47,099 nt of DNA from a virus. Position 1 is the stretch's first letter, and each line of letters opens with the position of its first letter. The stretch is from the IMG/VR virus record IMGVR_UViG_3300017613_000990, positions 1 to 47,099 of that record; one strand, written 5' to 3'. The position numbers and the translations under genes were made by a program. The notes under the pieces are model-generated. The model had not been told where the DNA came from and ran no database searches. It saw only the letters and a program-made list of their open reading frames with translations. Positions 5,345 to 12,388 of the stretch are shown one piece after another.

Positions 5345-7690
5345 TCAACCCCACAATTTCAACTGCCGGGCCTCGCCCTCGATTCTTGGCACCGAAATGT
5401 CCATATACCCTAAATCAATCCCAACCCACCGCCGCCCGTATTTCTCACACTGCAAGGCCACTGTGCCACTTCCGAGAAAGCAATCGAGTACGGTGCAGGG
5501 TACGGGCTTTCCCCCGCATTTGCAGGTTGGCTCCCAGCCGGTTGTTTTGGCAGGATTATCGTTTATCCAATTTTGTACCGCTTGCCCAGCCCCTCTACGG
5601 GTGCCTTGATTACCGAAAGCATGCACAAAACCATCATCCGGGTTTTTTGTTTTCGAGTAAAGGTGTTCAGGAATTTTTGGTTTCTCCACAACCCGCTCCC
5701 AAGGTGCCCCGCACTCAGGGCAGCACCCCCGCTCGCTGGTCCCGGCCAAGATGCAGGGCAGGATGAGCGCCGGAGGAAATGTCGCGAAATGTGCGCCTGG
5801 AAAACTGTGCGTGGGTACCGTCCAGACTGATCGCTTGTTTCTTGTCCCGTTCCCCCAAGTCCTTTGATTGGCCTCGTTATCAACACCCCTATCATTCCTG
5901 TCCTTAACGTCTGTAGCCCATCCTGGAGAATGTGGCTTTGTCTCTGACGGCTCCTTAATGGCCTCGGCATCGTAATAATACCGGGCCGCTTTCGTCATGA
6001 GAAATATATATTCGTGCGATTTTGTGCACCGGTCCGTCACACTTTCTGGCATTGGATTGGGCTTCGAGTTGTGGGTCAGGACACCAGAAGCAAGCGCAAA
6101 TTGATGCGGTTCATCTTCAACCCCAACATCATAGAAATACCTTGCCCTTGATTTGCGTATCTCTATGATTTCACCTTTGTCTTTCTGGTTCCAATGCAAA
6201 CGTTTTCTGGGAAACCTGATTTCACCACGGAAAGAATCATATTTCTTTGTACCGATGTAAGATTTTGATAATTTGCAAGTAAGCTCTATGCCAAGGCGGG
6301 CGCACAATGTTCTTAAATCAGATTCTAAATTATAATTTCTTGTGAAACCTACACGCCACCGCTTGTTACCTTCTTCCCAATGACCGTCACCATGCAAATA
6401 TCCTTCCAATAAATAATGAAGAAAAACATTACTTCTTTGCCAACAAGCATTGGATAAATGTTTATCTTTTGCGATTTTTCCAGCAAGATACGTGTCTATA
6501 ATAGCATTTAATATTTTGCCGTCCAAACATATCGTCATTCCGTTTTCGGATGTTATGTGCTTTCTGCATGTTCCATCATATTGTTCTGCAATTTTGCACA
6601 ACTTATCAAACCTATATGATTCTCTAATATGCGAAGCAATCTGAATTGTCTTCGAAGTGTCCCGGCTGCCTTCAGCTAAATATGTTCCGATAAACCATCC
6701 TATTTCATTGGGGACATATGTTCTTATAAATGATTTTTTTTGTGGCAAGTAACACATTTCAATAATGTCACCACATTTTAGGGCTCTTGCTTTGACGATT
6801 CCATTTTTAGTGGGCCACTTGTGATTCGGTGTGCATGAAATGCGTTCACCACTTCTGAGAACAATCTCTATTTCATCCCCTTTTCGTGGATGTTTGGACA
6901 TTCCTTTTAATTGTGTCCATTTTATGCCGTTCCAAAGTTTCACCGTTTCCGGTTTAAGCCGGTATAGGTCTTTAAGGTTTGTCGGCATATCGCCTTTTTG
7001 TGTTCTGGCATAAACCTTAGTGCCGCCCGATAGACACCATATTATGTCCTGCCGTAGCCACCACCCATCTGCCTGTAGCGCTAGGGCCACACGCCACGGT
7101 ATGCCTAATAATTGCTTTGCTTCCCCGCCGCACCTTGGAATATCTTGGGCTATTTGTGTGCCGTCGTCTATTCCCCTATCCCCCGGTTGTCTTTTTGCTT
7201 TAGTTCCCGTTCCATACGAATCACCAAGATTTAAAAACAGGCTACCGTCCGAGCGCAGCACCCGGCGCACCTCCCTGAATATCTCCACGGTATGCTCGAC
7301 GTATAGCTCCGGGGTTGGCTCAAGGCCGTAATTGCCTAACCAGGCGTTGCATTTTTGGCAGAATTGTCCGGAGGATACAGACTTGTAGTTACCATTTTCT
7401 TGTTTTTTTGCTCCAGCTGCATTTCCCCATCGTTCATTGAAGCACTCGTTATAATTTGAATATTGCTTTGTTTTTTCACCACCCCACACATGCACACAAT
7501 CCTTATCCCCGCCCCACACAATCGGCGGGTGCCCGTAATCCCTCAAGCCCCAGTACGGAGGGCTTGTAATGCAGCATTGAATGGACTCTGGTTCCATTTC
7601 CCGCAATACCTCCAGCGCGTTGCCTTGGTACAAGTCACCAAGTTTGGTTGAGTAATATGGCTTACGCAATGATTTCACCCTGGGCCTCAA
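5345..7690 (-). CDS. Beta-class DNA methyltransferase interrupted by an intein (781 aa precursor)
   Basis: Host protein: the SAM-dependent amino-methyltransferase motif TSPPYW is near residue 42 and the SAM-binding DCFLGSGT is near 736. This order is typical of beta-class N4-cytosine/N6-adenine enzymes. A zinc knuckle pair (CCPEC and CKCGG) lies between them. The fold is broken after Trp218 by a 323-residue intein (Cys219-Asn541). Splicing would join DIIW to SKPNPMPES, restoring a conserved segment of this family. The mature enzyme would be 458 aa. The start is TTG at 7690 or a later GTG/TTG, with no clear ribosome-binding site; it overlaps the upstream gene. Probable role: protecting phage DNA or epigenetic marking. 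Confidence 0.85.
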   Translation of the reverse strand: MRPRVKSLRKPYYSTKLGDLYQGNALEVLREMEPESIQCCITSPPYWGLRDYGHPPIVWGGDKDCVHVWGGEKTKQYSNYNECFNERWGNAAGAKKQENGNYKSVSSGQFCQKCNAWLGNYGLEPTPELYVEHTVEIFREVRRVLRSDGSLFLNLGDSYGTGTKAKRQPGDRGIDDGTQIAQDIPRCGGEAKQLLGIPWRVALALQADGWWLRQDIIWCLSGGTKVYARTQKGDMPTNLKDLYRLKPETVKLWNGIKWTQLKGMSKHPRKGDEIEIVLRSGERISCTPNHKWPTKNGIVKARALKCGDIIEMCYLPQKKSFIRTYVPNEIGWFIGTYLAEGSRDTSKTIQIASHIRESYRFDKLCKIAEQYDGTCRKHITSENGMTICLDGKILNAIIDTYLAGKIAKDKHLSNACWQRSNVFLHYLLEGYLHGDGHWEEGNKRWRVGFTRNYNLESDLRTLCARLGIELTCKLSKSYIGTKKYDSFRGEIRFPRKRLHWNQKDKGEIIEIRKSRARYFYDVGVEDEPHQFALASGVLTHNSKPNPMPESVTDRCTKSHEYIFLMTKAARYYYDAEAIKEPSETKPHSPGWATDVKDRNDRGVDNEANQRTWGNGTRNKRSVWTVPTHSFPGAHFATFPPALILPCILAGTSERGCCPECGAPWERVVEKPKIPEHLYSKTKNPDDGFVHAFGNQGTRRGAGQAVQNWINDNPAKTTGWEPTCKCGGKPVPCTVLDCFLGSGTVALQCEKYGRRWVGIDLGYMDISVPRIEGEARQLKLWG
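6068..7036 (-). mobile_element. LAGLIDADG intein in the DNA methyltransferase (323 aa)
   Basis: Residues 219-541 of the precursor. Splicing residues are all present: N-terminal Cys219, an N-terminal block starting CLSGGTKVYA, TPNH (block B) near 287-290, terminal His540-Asn541 in ASGVLTHN, and +1 Ser542. Two LAGLIDADG homing-endonuclease motifs are visible: IGTYLAEGS (acid Glu340) and LEGYLHGDG (acid Asp435). Both catalytic acids are kept, so the endonuclease may be active and the intein mobile. Confidence 0.9.
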
Positions 7691-7850
7691 GGTGGCCCGG
7701 TATCAGCTTGTGTAGCTTGCGTAGGTTGTCGTCTATGGCCTCGTTTTTTGCATCGACCATTTCACTAAAAAAACCGTGCTTCCAGCTTAATTGGTCCCTG
7801 GCTGTGATTAGCAAGGACGTGTTTTTAATTAATTTTTCGATGTCAGTCAT
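7662..7850 (-). CDS. Small helical hypothetical protein (62 aa)
   Basis: Starts as TAATG on the stop of the upstream gene, with GGAGG about 10 nt upstream. The start at 7850 is preferred over the longer frame. Predicted all-helical, with a HLEAQGEIIA end that overlaps the methyltransferase start. No family is recognised. Confidence 0.65.
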   Translation of the reverse strand: MTDIEKLIKNTSLLITARDQLSWKHGFFSEMVDAKNEAIDDNLRKLHKLIPGHLEAQGEIIA

Positions 7851-7869
7851 TACCACGAATCCTCCACCC
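7848..7869 (-). repeat. 22-bp gene-junction repeat, copy 1
   Basis: Identical to 8036-8057. It encodes the C-terminus VEDSW, the stop and the ribosome-binding site and start codon of the next gene. Confidence 0.9.
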
Positions 7870-8038
7870 AATCCGTTACCGTTGGTTTTAACTCAACTTC
7901 ATCTAACCCATATCCAATGATTTCATGGAGATAGGCGTCATAATCATTTCGCAAAGGTACTCGTCGCCGCAATTCTTCCAGCGCCCAGACCATGTGGGCT
8001 ATTGATTCATCATGGTGTGCTTTGTTTACGCAATACAT
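7850..8038 (-). CDS. Small acidic hypothetical protein (62 aa)
   Basis: ATG at 8038 overlaps the upstream stop (TAATG) behind GGAGG. The protein is Glu/Asp-rich and mostly helical, and ends in WVEDSW, the same C-terminus as its upstream neighbour. It is part of the translationally coupled chain from the Cro-like regulator to the methyltransferase. Confidence 0.65.
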   Translation of the reverse strand: MYCVNKAHHDESIAHMVWALEELRRRVPLRNDYDAYLHEIIGYGLDEVELKPTVTDWVEDSW

Positions 8039-8057
8039 TACCACGAATCCTCCACCC
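8036..8057 (-). repeat. 22-bp gene-junction repeat, copy 2
   Basis: Exact copy of 7848-7869, covering the end of the zinc-finger gene and the start of the next one. It suggests a past duplication or recombination at gene joints. Confidence 0.9.
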
Positions 8058-8409
8058 GGCGCGGCCTGTCCGGTGGCCGGTGTGTTAATAATTCGTTACG
8101 CCTGTCCGTTGCGTCATGCCACAGGCTGCCCCTGTTTTTTTCAGGCTTCAGTTTGATTTTCGGCTTGGTTACTTTTTGATACCGGGCCGCATTATACGCC
8201 CGTTTGTGAACAACAGCGCACAGTGGACACCGCTTACGACACGGCGCCCGTAGCTCCATTGTAACGACACGTGAGCAATCAACACATATCGTAGACCGAC
8301 TCTTGAGCCTTGACCCGCATTTGGGGCATTTTGTGGCTATGCCCTTGACCAGCTTAACGGCAGATTTCGGGAAATGGTGCCCGCAATGGAAATGGTATGT
8401 TACGCTCAT
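8038..8409 (-). CDS. Multi-zinc-knuckle protein (123 aa)
   Basis: The start at 8409 overlaps the regulator stop as ATGA. Three CxxC pairs (CPKC, CVDC and CPLC) plus an N-terminal HCGHH element suggest two zinc sites. The second half is basic and Pro-rich, as in small nucleic-acid-binding proteins. It is co-translated with the Cro-like regulator, so it may help control early transcription (inference). Confidence 0.65.
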   Translation of the reverse strand: MSVTYHFHCGHHFPKSAVKLVKGIATKCPKCGSRLKSRSTICVDCSRVVTMELRAPCRKRCPLCAVVHKRAYNAARYQKVTKPKIKLKPEKNRGSLWHDATDRRNELLTHRPPDRPRRVEDSW

Positions 8410-8606
8410 TTGCTCCACTCCGGATACATCAATTCGTCCGTTGACACCAGCCCGCCGGTTGCATCGGAGATTTTCTTTGCACCGATTCGTCCAGGGATAC
8501 GAAGTCCCGCATGGATATAGCTGATATATGACCGGCTCACATCAGCTAATTTTGCCATTTGCAGGTCATTGATCCCTTTCCAATCTTGATATTCTCTTAA
8601 TTTCAT
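8406..8606 (-). CDS. Cro-like XRE-family transcriptional regulator (66 aa)
   Basis: A compact helix-turn-helix protein: residues about 14-36 (LQMAKLADVSRSYISYIHAG) form the HTH, followed by an ATGG-VSTDEL segment typical of small Cro/YdaS-like prophage regulators. It is the first gene of the leftward replication operon. It very likely binds the divergent promoter region and represses one or both promoters. The -10 hexamer lies only 7 bp upstream of the ATG, so the mRNA appears leaderless. There is no CI-sized repressor next to it. Confidence 0.8.
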   Translation of the reverse strand: MKLREYQDWKGINDLQMAKLADVSRSYISYIHAGLRIPGRIGAKKISDATGGLVSTDELMYPEWSK

Positions 8607-8612
8607 AAATAA

Positions 8613-8641
8613 ATCATATCAAAAAGGCAACAATGTGTCAA
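8613..8641 (-). promoter_or_regulatory. Leftward early promoter of the regulator/replication operon
   Basis: On the minus strand, TTGACA (8636-8641), a 17-bp spacer and TATGAT (8613-8618) form a near-consensus sigma70 promoter. The predicted start of transcription falls at or next to the ATG at 8606, giving a leaderless message. Confidence 0.8.
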
Positions 8642-8687
8642 TCTTTTTTTTGGATACCTTATTATAAAGGGATTTTTCTTTTATTTT

Positions 8688-8699
8688 GTTGTTGACAAC
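8688..8699. promoter_or_regulatory. Candidate operator palindrome over the rightward promoter
   Basis: GTTGTTGACAAC is a 5-2-5 palindrome that overlaps the -35 hexamer of the rightward promoter. CAAC-type half sites recur near 8628-8633 and 8721-8726. This is a plausible binding site for the Cro-like protein. Confidence 0.5.
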
Positions 8700-8720
8700 C
8701 TGTTAAATAATTGATAGAGT
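8692..8720 (+). promoter_or_regulatory. Rightward early promoter of the recombination operon
   Basis: TTGACA (8692-8697), a 17-bp spacer and TAGAGT (8715-8720). The expected transcription start is at about 8727-8728, which coincides with an ATG at 8728. It drives the plus-strand genes up to the HNH gene at 13011. Confidence 0.75.
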
Positions 8721-8727
8721 AACAACC

Positions 8728-8835
8728 ATGATTAAGAAAAGCCCACAAGCGTCAGACCGGATACGCCTCGTATGTAGGGGGAATGTGGAAACTCTGACAG
8801 GGGCAAAAAGGAGCAAGGTTGAAAGAACTCATTAA
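8728..8835 (+). CDS. Possible leaderless leader peptide (35 aa)
   Basis: The ATG coincides with the predicted transcription start, so it would be translated without a ribosome-binding site. The frame overlaps the next gene by 17 nt. The peptide is basic (MIKKSPQASDRIRLVCRG). The RNA can also fold (GTCAGA with TCTGAC, and ATACG/CGTAT), so this could instead be an untranslated structured leader. Confidence 0.35.
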   Translation: MIKKSPQASDRIRLVCRGNVETLTGAKRSKVERTH

Positions 8836-9025
8836 ACGATACTCGGTTCGGCAACAAATCAGTTTGGCAAATGACACGGTTGAATGGATAGAAATATCCA
8901 CGTTTATCCGTTTAGATGATGCCATAAATGAGTATGAGCAATTTGTTGCCTTGGGTCATACTGTATGTATCGTAGAGTGGGTTGAGACCTTGTTCTATGC
9001 CACGGATCCACGGAACCGCAGCTAA
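8819..9025 (+). CDS. Small hypothetical protein (68 aa)
   Basis: TTG start with AGGAG five bases upstream. An alpha/beta composition with VEWIEISTFIRLDDAINEYE suggests a small globular protein. It is the first sizeable gene after the rightward promoter; products at this position in other phages often inhibit host defences, but nothing here proves that. Confidence 0.6.
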   Translation: MKELIKRYSVRQQISLANDTVEWIEISTFIRLDDAINEYEQFVALGHTVCIVEWVETLFYATDPRNRS

Positions 9026-9065
9026 CCGCACGGCACCGGGTTTGTGGCACGTAAAAGGAGGAACA

Positions 9066-9242
9066 ATGTACGAATTAATTAAACTTTGGCAAAGGCGGTC
9101 AGACAAATACCAGGATTTGAGCAAAAAGTGTGATGACGAAATTCGTCAAGAAGGGTTGCTTGCCCAAAGCCACGCCTATGATATTTGTGCTGATGAACTC
9201 CGACGGGAACTCAACAAGCCGGAACTGAACAAAGAAGGATAG
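9066..9242 (+). CDS. Small helical hypothetical protein (58 aa)
   Basis: ATG follows AAAGGAGGAACA, a strong ribosome-binding site. The longer in-frame extension to 8982 overlaps the previous gene and is not needed. Highly charged, predicted helical. Function unknown. Confidence 0.65.
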   Translation: MYELIKLWQRRSDKYQDLSKKCDDEIRQEGLLAQSHAYDICADELRRELNKPELNKEG

Positions 9243-9573
9243 CTCTTTTACATTTTGGCGAGTATAACGCGGGTAGAGGGATCGTTATCACAACCCTATT
9301 CGGAGGCAACAAGGGTGGGTTGGCTTGCCAAAATTTTTGCAGACAAGAGGGCGGGTGTACATTACCGGCATGTTTTAGGCGGGGCCGGTGAGTCTGCAAA
9401 ACGGGGATGCCGGGTTTACGAGATGGCAAATCGACGGTGCCGCAAGATCGGCCCGGCCCGGCTACCCTCCACAAATTTTACGGTGCTGGGATCGGCCCAG
9501 TGCCAGGCCAGCCGCCGGCAGACGGTTCGGAGGTGTTCCCATCACCGGCGGTTGGTTTTTCAAAGGGGGATTT
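9243..9573 (+). other. GC-rich 331-bp stretch of unclear content
   Basis: The long frame running through here (9255 to 9923) does not look like protein. Two short readings are more protein-like. One runs without a clear start codon and ends at TGA 9389-9391 (reading GEYNAGRGIVITTLFGGNKG, then Cys-rich). The other is a 56-aa frame from ATG 9407. A possible terminator-like hairpin (9512-9551) lies near the right end. The region could be a decayed gene, two small genes or a structured leader. Confidence 0.5.
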
Positions 9574-9577
9574 ATGA
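9407..9577 (+). CDS. Possible Pro/Gly-rich protein (56 aa)
   Basis: The stop overlaps the next start as ATGA, a coupling mark seen throughout this phage. The product is rich in Pro and Gly (GIGPVPGQPPADGSEVFPSP). The GGGG upstream abuts the ATG with no spacer, so initiation would need coupling to something upstream. Confidence 0.35.
   Translation: MPGLRDGKSTVPQDRPGPATLHKFYGAGIGPVPGQPPADGSEVFPSPAVGFSKGDL
9512..9560 (+). terminator. Possible terminator or attenuator hairpin
   Basis: CCGCCGG (9512-9518) pairs with CCGGCGG (9545-9551) and is followed by TTGGTTTTT. The 26-nt loop is long. It may modulate transcription into the recombination genes. Confidence 0.35.
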
Positions 9578-9663
9578 AAATCACAGATATTTTACTCGAA
9601 ATAATCAGCATGGTAGCCATCGTCATCGCCTTGGTTGCGCTGATGTTGGTTGCGGCTCGGTGA
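9574..9663 (+). CDS. Very small membrane peptide (29 aa)
   Basis: ATG follows AAAGGGGGATTT. After a short acidic N-terminus, residues about 9-27 (EIISMVAIVIALVALMLVA) form one transmembrane helix. It resembles other phage single-pass micropeptides in size; function unknown. Confidence 0.6.
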   Translation: MKITDILLEIISMVAIVIALVALMLVAAR

Positions 9664-9674
9664 AAGGGGGAATT

Positions 9675-9923
9675 ATGGTATACGGAGATGGCAAATTGGC
9701 CTTGCTCGGACACATAGAAATGGGAAAACGGTTCGGGACAGTATCAACCTATATTGAGTTATACGGCAAAAGGAATCCAGCAATACACGCAATCTGGCAT
9801 TCAAATGAAATTCAGCGCAGCAAGCACTTTGCTTCAGGGGCAGAGTATTTAAAATGGGCCAAGGGCAATTACCGCAATCCGATCCTGTACCGGAAATTCA
9901 AGGGGGTTCTGGATGAACGGTGA
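9675..9923 (+). CDS. Hypothetical protein (82 aa)
   Basis: ATG follows GAAAGGGGGAATT, clearly better than the longer in-frame extension. An alpha/beta protein with basic and aromatic residues (YIELYGKRNPAIHAIWHSNE). No family is recognised. It overlaps the next gene by 11 nt. Confidence 0.6.
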   Translation: MVYGDGKLALLGHIEMGKRFGTVSTYIELYGKRNPAIHAIWHSNEIQRSKHFASGAEYLKWAKGNYRNPILYRKFKGVLDER

Positions 9924-10104
9924 AATAGAATTTTGGGTAGAGGTGCCGGTGCGTATCCGGTACTCACACACCAAGGTAGATGGATGGGTAGGTCATGGGT
10001 GTAATTACCCAACCCATGCCGAGATATTTGACATCCTACAAGCTAAAAAGACCGACATAGAAAACGCGATAAAGGAGGATATAGATGAACAGTCTGATTT
10101 GTGA
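9913..10104 (+). CDS. Hypothetical protein (63 aa)
   Basis: Starts inside the previous gene behind AAGGGGG. A beta-rich N-terminal half (IEFWVEVPVRIRYSH) and an acidic helical C-terminus. It overlaps the next start by 20 nt. Unknown function. Confidence 0.6.
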   Translation: MNGEIEFWVEVPVRIRYSHTKVDGWVGHGCNYPTHAEIFDILQAKKTDIENAIKEDIDEQSDL

Positions 10105-10297
10105 TCTTTGTAAATTCTGTAAACACCATTCCGCCGGTAGTTGGGTACAAGTAGCCGAGGGGCGTGACGACCCATACGATTATAATTATTGCGAACGTGG
10201 TCACTGGGAAAACGATCACCCCGACGGGCGGAGTGTTTGTGAAGACGATCCTTATCAGGATTGCAAAGACTATATCAGCGGAGACGACAATATATAA
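10085..10297 (+). CDS. Cys-rich acidic protein, probably metal-binding (70 aa)
   Basis: The ribosome-binding site AAAGGAGG is 6 nt upstream. CDLCKFC near the N-terminus plus CERGH, C and DCKDY further on could bind one or two metal ions. Strongly acidic. It is immediately upstream of the Erf gene. Confidence 0.65.
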   Translation: MNSLICDLCKFCKHHSAGSWVQVAEGRDDPYDYNYCERGHWENDHPDGRSVCEDDPYQDCKDYISGDDNI

Positions 10298-10306
10298 GGA
10301 GGCACC

Positions 10307-11071
10307 ATGACCGAAGCAAAACCGATACCAAGCACCGTTGAAATAGTGGAAGCCAAGACCGCCGAAGTGCCGGCCACGAATGAGAGACAGGAAACAATGC
10401 TGGAAATTTTGGTTCGCCGGAATGTCACCATTGAAATGATGGAAGCGGCAATGGCGTTGCAAGAAAGAATTGAAGCCACCGAAGCGCGAAAAGAATATTC
10501 TCGGTGCCTTGCGGCCTTTCATGCTGATGGGACATTTGCGACAAAAGACTTGGATAACATCCAGTATAAATCAAAATATTCATCAAAAGGAAATATTATT
10601 AACACACTATCCCCGGCACTTGCAAAACATGGATTTACTCATCGTTGGGTGCCCGAACAGGGGAAAGATGGTATGTTGAAAGTAACTTGCATTTTGACAC
10701 ACGAAATGGGCCATAGCGAATCTGCTACCTTGGAGGGACCGCCCGATAAATCCGGGTCAAAGAACGCATTACAACAAATCAAATCCACGAATACCTATCT
10801 TCAGATTGCAACATTTGAATCGGTCACCGGGACAGCTTCGGGTAACGCCGATGTTGATGATGATGGAAACTCCGCTGTTGAGTTGATCACACCTGAACAG
10901 GTGGCCGAATTAATCATGCTCGGTGACAAGGCCGGTGCGGACCTGAACAAGTTCAATGCGCTTTTCGGTATTACTGAGTTTGACAAACTTAAAGCAAAAG
11001 ATTTGCCGAAAGCCCGGACCCTGCTTAAAAAACAGATAGCAATCAAGGCTAAGGCGGGAAAAGATGCCTGA
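10307..11071 (+). CDS. erf: ERF-family single-strand annealing recombinase (254 aa)
   Basis: Anneals complementary single strands during phage recombination. The core contains the SKYSS/INTLSPALAKHGF segment and KNALQQIKSTNTYLQIATF with a following VTGTASG, the family hallmark. The C-terminal third is Ala/Lys-rich and helical. The start follows TAAGGAGGCACC. The stop overlaps the start of the exonuclease gene, as expected for an exonuclease-annealase pair. Confidence 0.85.
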   Translation: MTEAKPIPSTVEIVEAKTAEVPATNERQETMLEILVRRNVTIEMMEAAMALQERIEATEARKEYSRCLAAFHADGTFATKDLDNIQYKSKYSSKGNIINTLSPALAKHGFTHRWVPEQGKDGMLKVTCILTHEMGHSESATLEGPPDKSGSKNALQQIKSTNTYLQIATFESVTGTASGNADVDDDGNSAVELITPEQVAELIMLGDKAGADLNKFNALFGITEFDKLKAKDLPKARTLLKKQIAIKAKAGKDA

Positions 11072-11669
11072 ATACATCTATGATTACGCTCAAGGTGACG
11101 ACCGTTGGTTCGCTGCGCGACTCGGTTCAATCGGTGGTTCGTCAATTACCCACGTTTTGGCAAAAGGCCAAGGAAAAACCCGAAAGGGTTTGATGTATAA
11201 ACTTGCTGCCGAAATTCTGTCCTGTCAAAAAACCGAATCATACACCAACAAATACATGGACCGTGGGACAGCCTTTGAACCTGAAGCAAGAGCCTGTTAT
11301 GAGTTCATTACAGGCTCAGATGTTGTTGAATGCGCTTTGGTTCGGTCTGCGCCAAGAATCCATGTATCCCCGGATGGACTTGTTGGTGAGGACGGTGGCG
11401 TCGAGATCAAAGTTTTACTAAACCATGTTTTCGTTGAGTATGTAGACACCAAAAAAGTGCCAGTAGCATATTATCGACAATGCCAGCACTTTTTATTTGT
11501 GACAGGACGCCAATGGGTTGATTTTGTCGTTTACTCCCCCGAAATGCCTAACCCAATGTTTATACAGCGACAACTCCGTGATGAAACGTTGATTAGGACA
11601 ATTAAAACAGAGACAAATATATTTTTAGTTGAGGTTGACGAGCTTGTTGAAAGGATGCAAAGTATATGA
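11064..11669 (+). CDS. YqaJ/lambda-exonuclease-type recombination nuclease (201 aa)
   Basis: A 5'-3' exonuclease-type PD-(D/E)xK fold: SPDGLVGED (Asp104), then VEIKV (Glu114, Lys116), preceded by the GSIGGSSITHVLAKG substrate-binding loop and MDRGTAFEPEAR. In the family this resects double-strand ends and hands the 3' strand to the annealase. It overlaps the erf gene by 8 nt. Length is typical. Confidence 0.85.
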   Translation: MPEYIYDYAQGDDRWFAARLGSIGGSSITHVLAKGQGKTRKGLMYKLAAEILSCQKTESYTNKYMDRGTAFEPEARACYEFITGSDVVECALVRSAPRIHVSPDGLVGEDGGVEIKVLLNHVFVEYVDTKKVPVAYYRQCQHFLFVTGRQWVDFVVYSPEMPNPMFIQRQLRDETLIRTIKTETNIFLVEVDELVERMQSI

Positions 11670-11695
11670 TTTCTACTAATTTAGGGGTGTAGCTA

Positions 11696-11806
11696 ATGGA
11701 GATGAATCCAGATAAAATAATTAACGGGAAGGTTGCTAAAAAGCTGCTGCCCGAAGATAATTTTAATGCAGAAATGGATGCTTACATTGCATCTGCGGGG
11801 GATTAA
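11696..11806 (+). CDS. Short paralogue/remnant of the gene at 12389 (36 aa)
   Basis: Begins MEMNPDKIINGKVAKKLL, closely matching the first 18 residues of the 116-aa protein at 12389 (MEMNPQKIINGMAAKNRLL). It then diverges and stops after IASAGD. It is either a truncated duplicate or a functional short version. The next gene starts 3 nt after its stop. Confidence 0.55.
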   Translation: MEMNPDKIINGKVAKKLLPEDNFNAEMDAYIASAGD

Positions 11807-11808
11807 TT

Positions 11809-12153
11809 ATGAGGATGTACGATGACATAGACAATACAAATAAAGATGAAGTGATGCGAGAAGTTCACTCTGCTGCCGTAGACGATCTCTACAGAATTCT
11901 AAGATTGTCAATGCCGCAGGTTAAAGCATTAGCTATGATGGCTGAAACCGGTGAAAAGTTTGAGCATGGGTATTTCGGTACTGACCCTGGGATAAAAATG
12001 GTAAACACCCGGACTGCTGCTGCATTGCATCGAAAAGGGTTTATTAATATGGTATCGGAAAAGCACCTTGTCATTAATAAATCAGGCCGTGATAGGTTAG
12101 CGTTTGCAATGGATTGTCTCACGCATTTGCGAGTTGGAATCCTGGGAGATTGA
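11809..12153 (+). CDS. Hypothetical protein, possibly winged-helix-like (114 aa)
   Basis: ATG follows GCGGGGGATTAATT. The segment RTAAALHRKGFINMVSEKHLVINKSGRD has the look of a winged helix (helix, then beta wing). No specific family is recognised. Confidence 0.6.
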   Translation: MRMYDDIDNTNKDEVMREVHSAAVDDLYRILRLSMPQVKALAMMAETGEKFEHGYFGTDPGIKMVNTRTAAALHRKGFINMVSEKHLVINKSGRDRLAFAMDCLTHLRVGILGD

Positions 12154-12155
12154 TC

Positions 12156-12386
12156 ATGGATAAGTATTTAATGGCTGAACAGATTTATGAAAATTCATTA
12201 ACGGCAAGAATAAGTTTAAAGAAACGCAATTTTGCTATCTGCCCACTGTTAAAAGGCCCATGTAACCCTGATTGTGAATGTTTTAACCCAGGAAGAATCG
12301 CAGAAATTACAGTAAATGATATCAAACATTATAAAGTAGTTCAGCCAGCATGCGAGAATGCAATGTTCCACAAGTGGAGTGATTAA
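12156..12386 (+). CDS. Cys-rich protein, possible metal or Fe-S binder (76 aa)
   Basis: ATG at 12156 follows GGGAGATTGATC. The cluster CPLLKGPCNPDCECF (four Cys) plus a later Cys (QPACENA) could hold zinc or an iron-sulfur cluster. Unknown role. Confidence 0.6.
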   Translation: MDKYLMAEQIYENSLTARISLKKRNFAICPLLKGPCNPDCECFNPGRIAEITVNDIKHYKVVQPACENAMFHKWSD

Positions 12387-12388
12387 TT

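Noticed and set aside
6068-7036. Homing endonuclease gene inserted as a free-standing intron ORF
   Set aside because: The frame is continuous with the methyltransferase and the terminal splicing residues are those of an intein, so an intron is not needed.
8655-8690. Second leftward promoter with TATAAT at 8661-8666
   Set aside because: The -10 is perfect but no acceptable -35 lies 16-18 bp upstream; the promoter at 8613-8641 is far better.
9255-9923. 222-aa plus-strand frame
   Set aside because: Only its last 82 codons, after a good ribosome-binding site at 9663-9668, look like protein; the first part is Arg/Cys/His-rich noise overlapping another gene.
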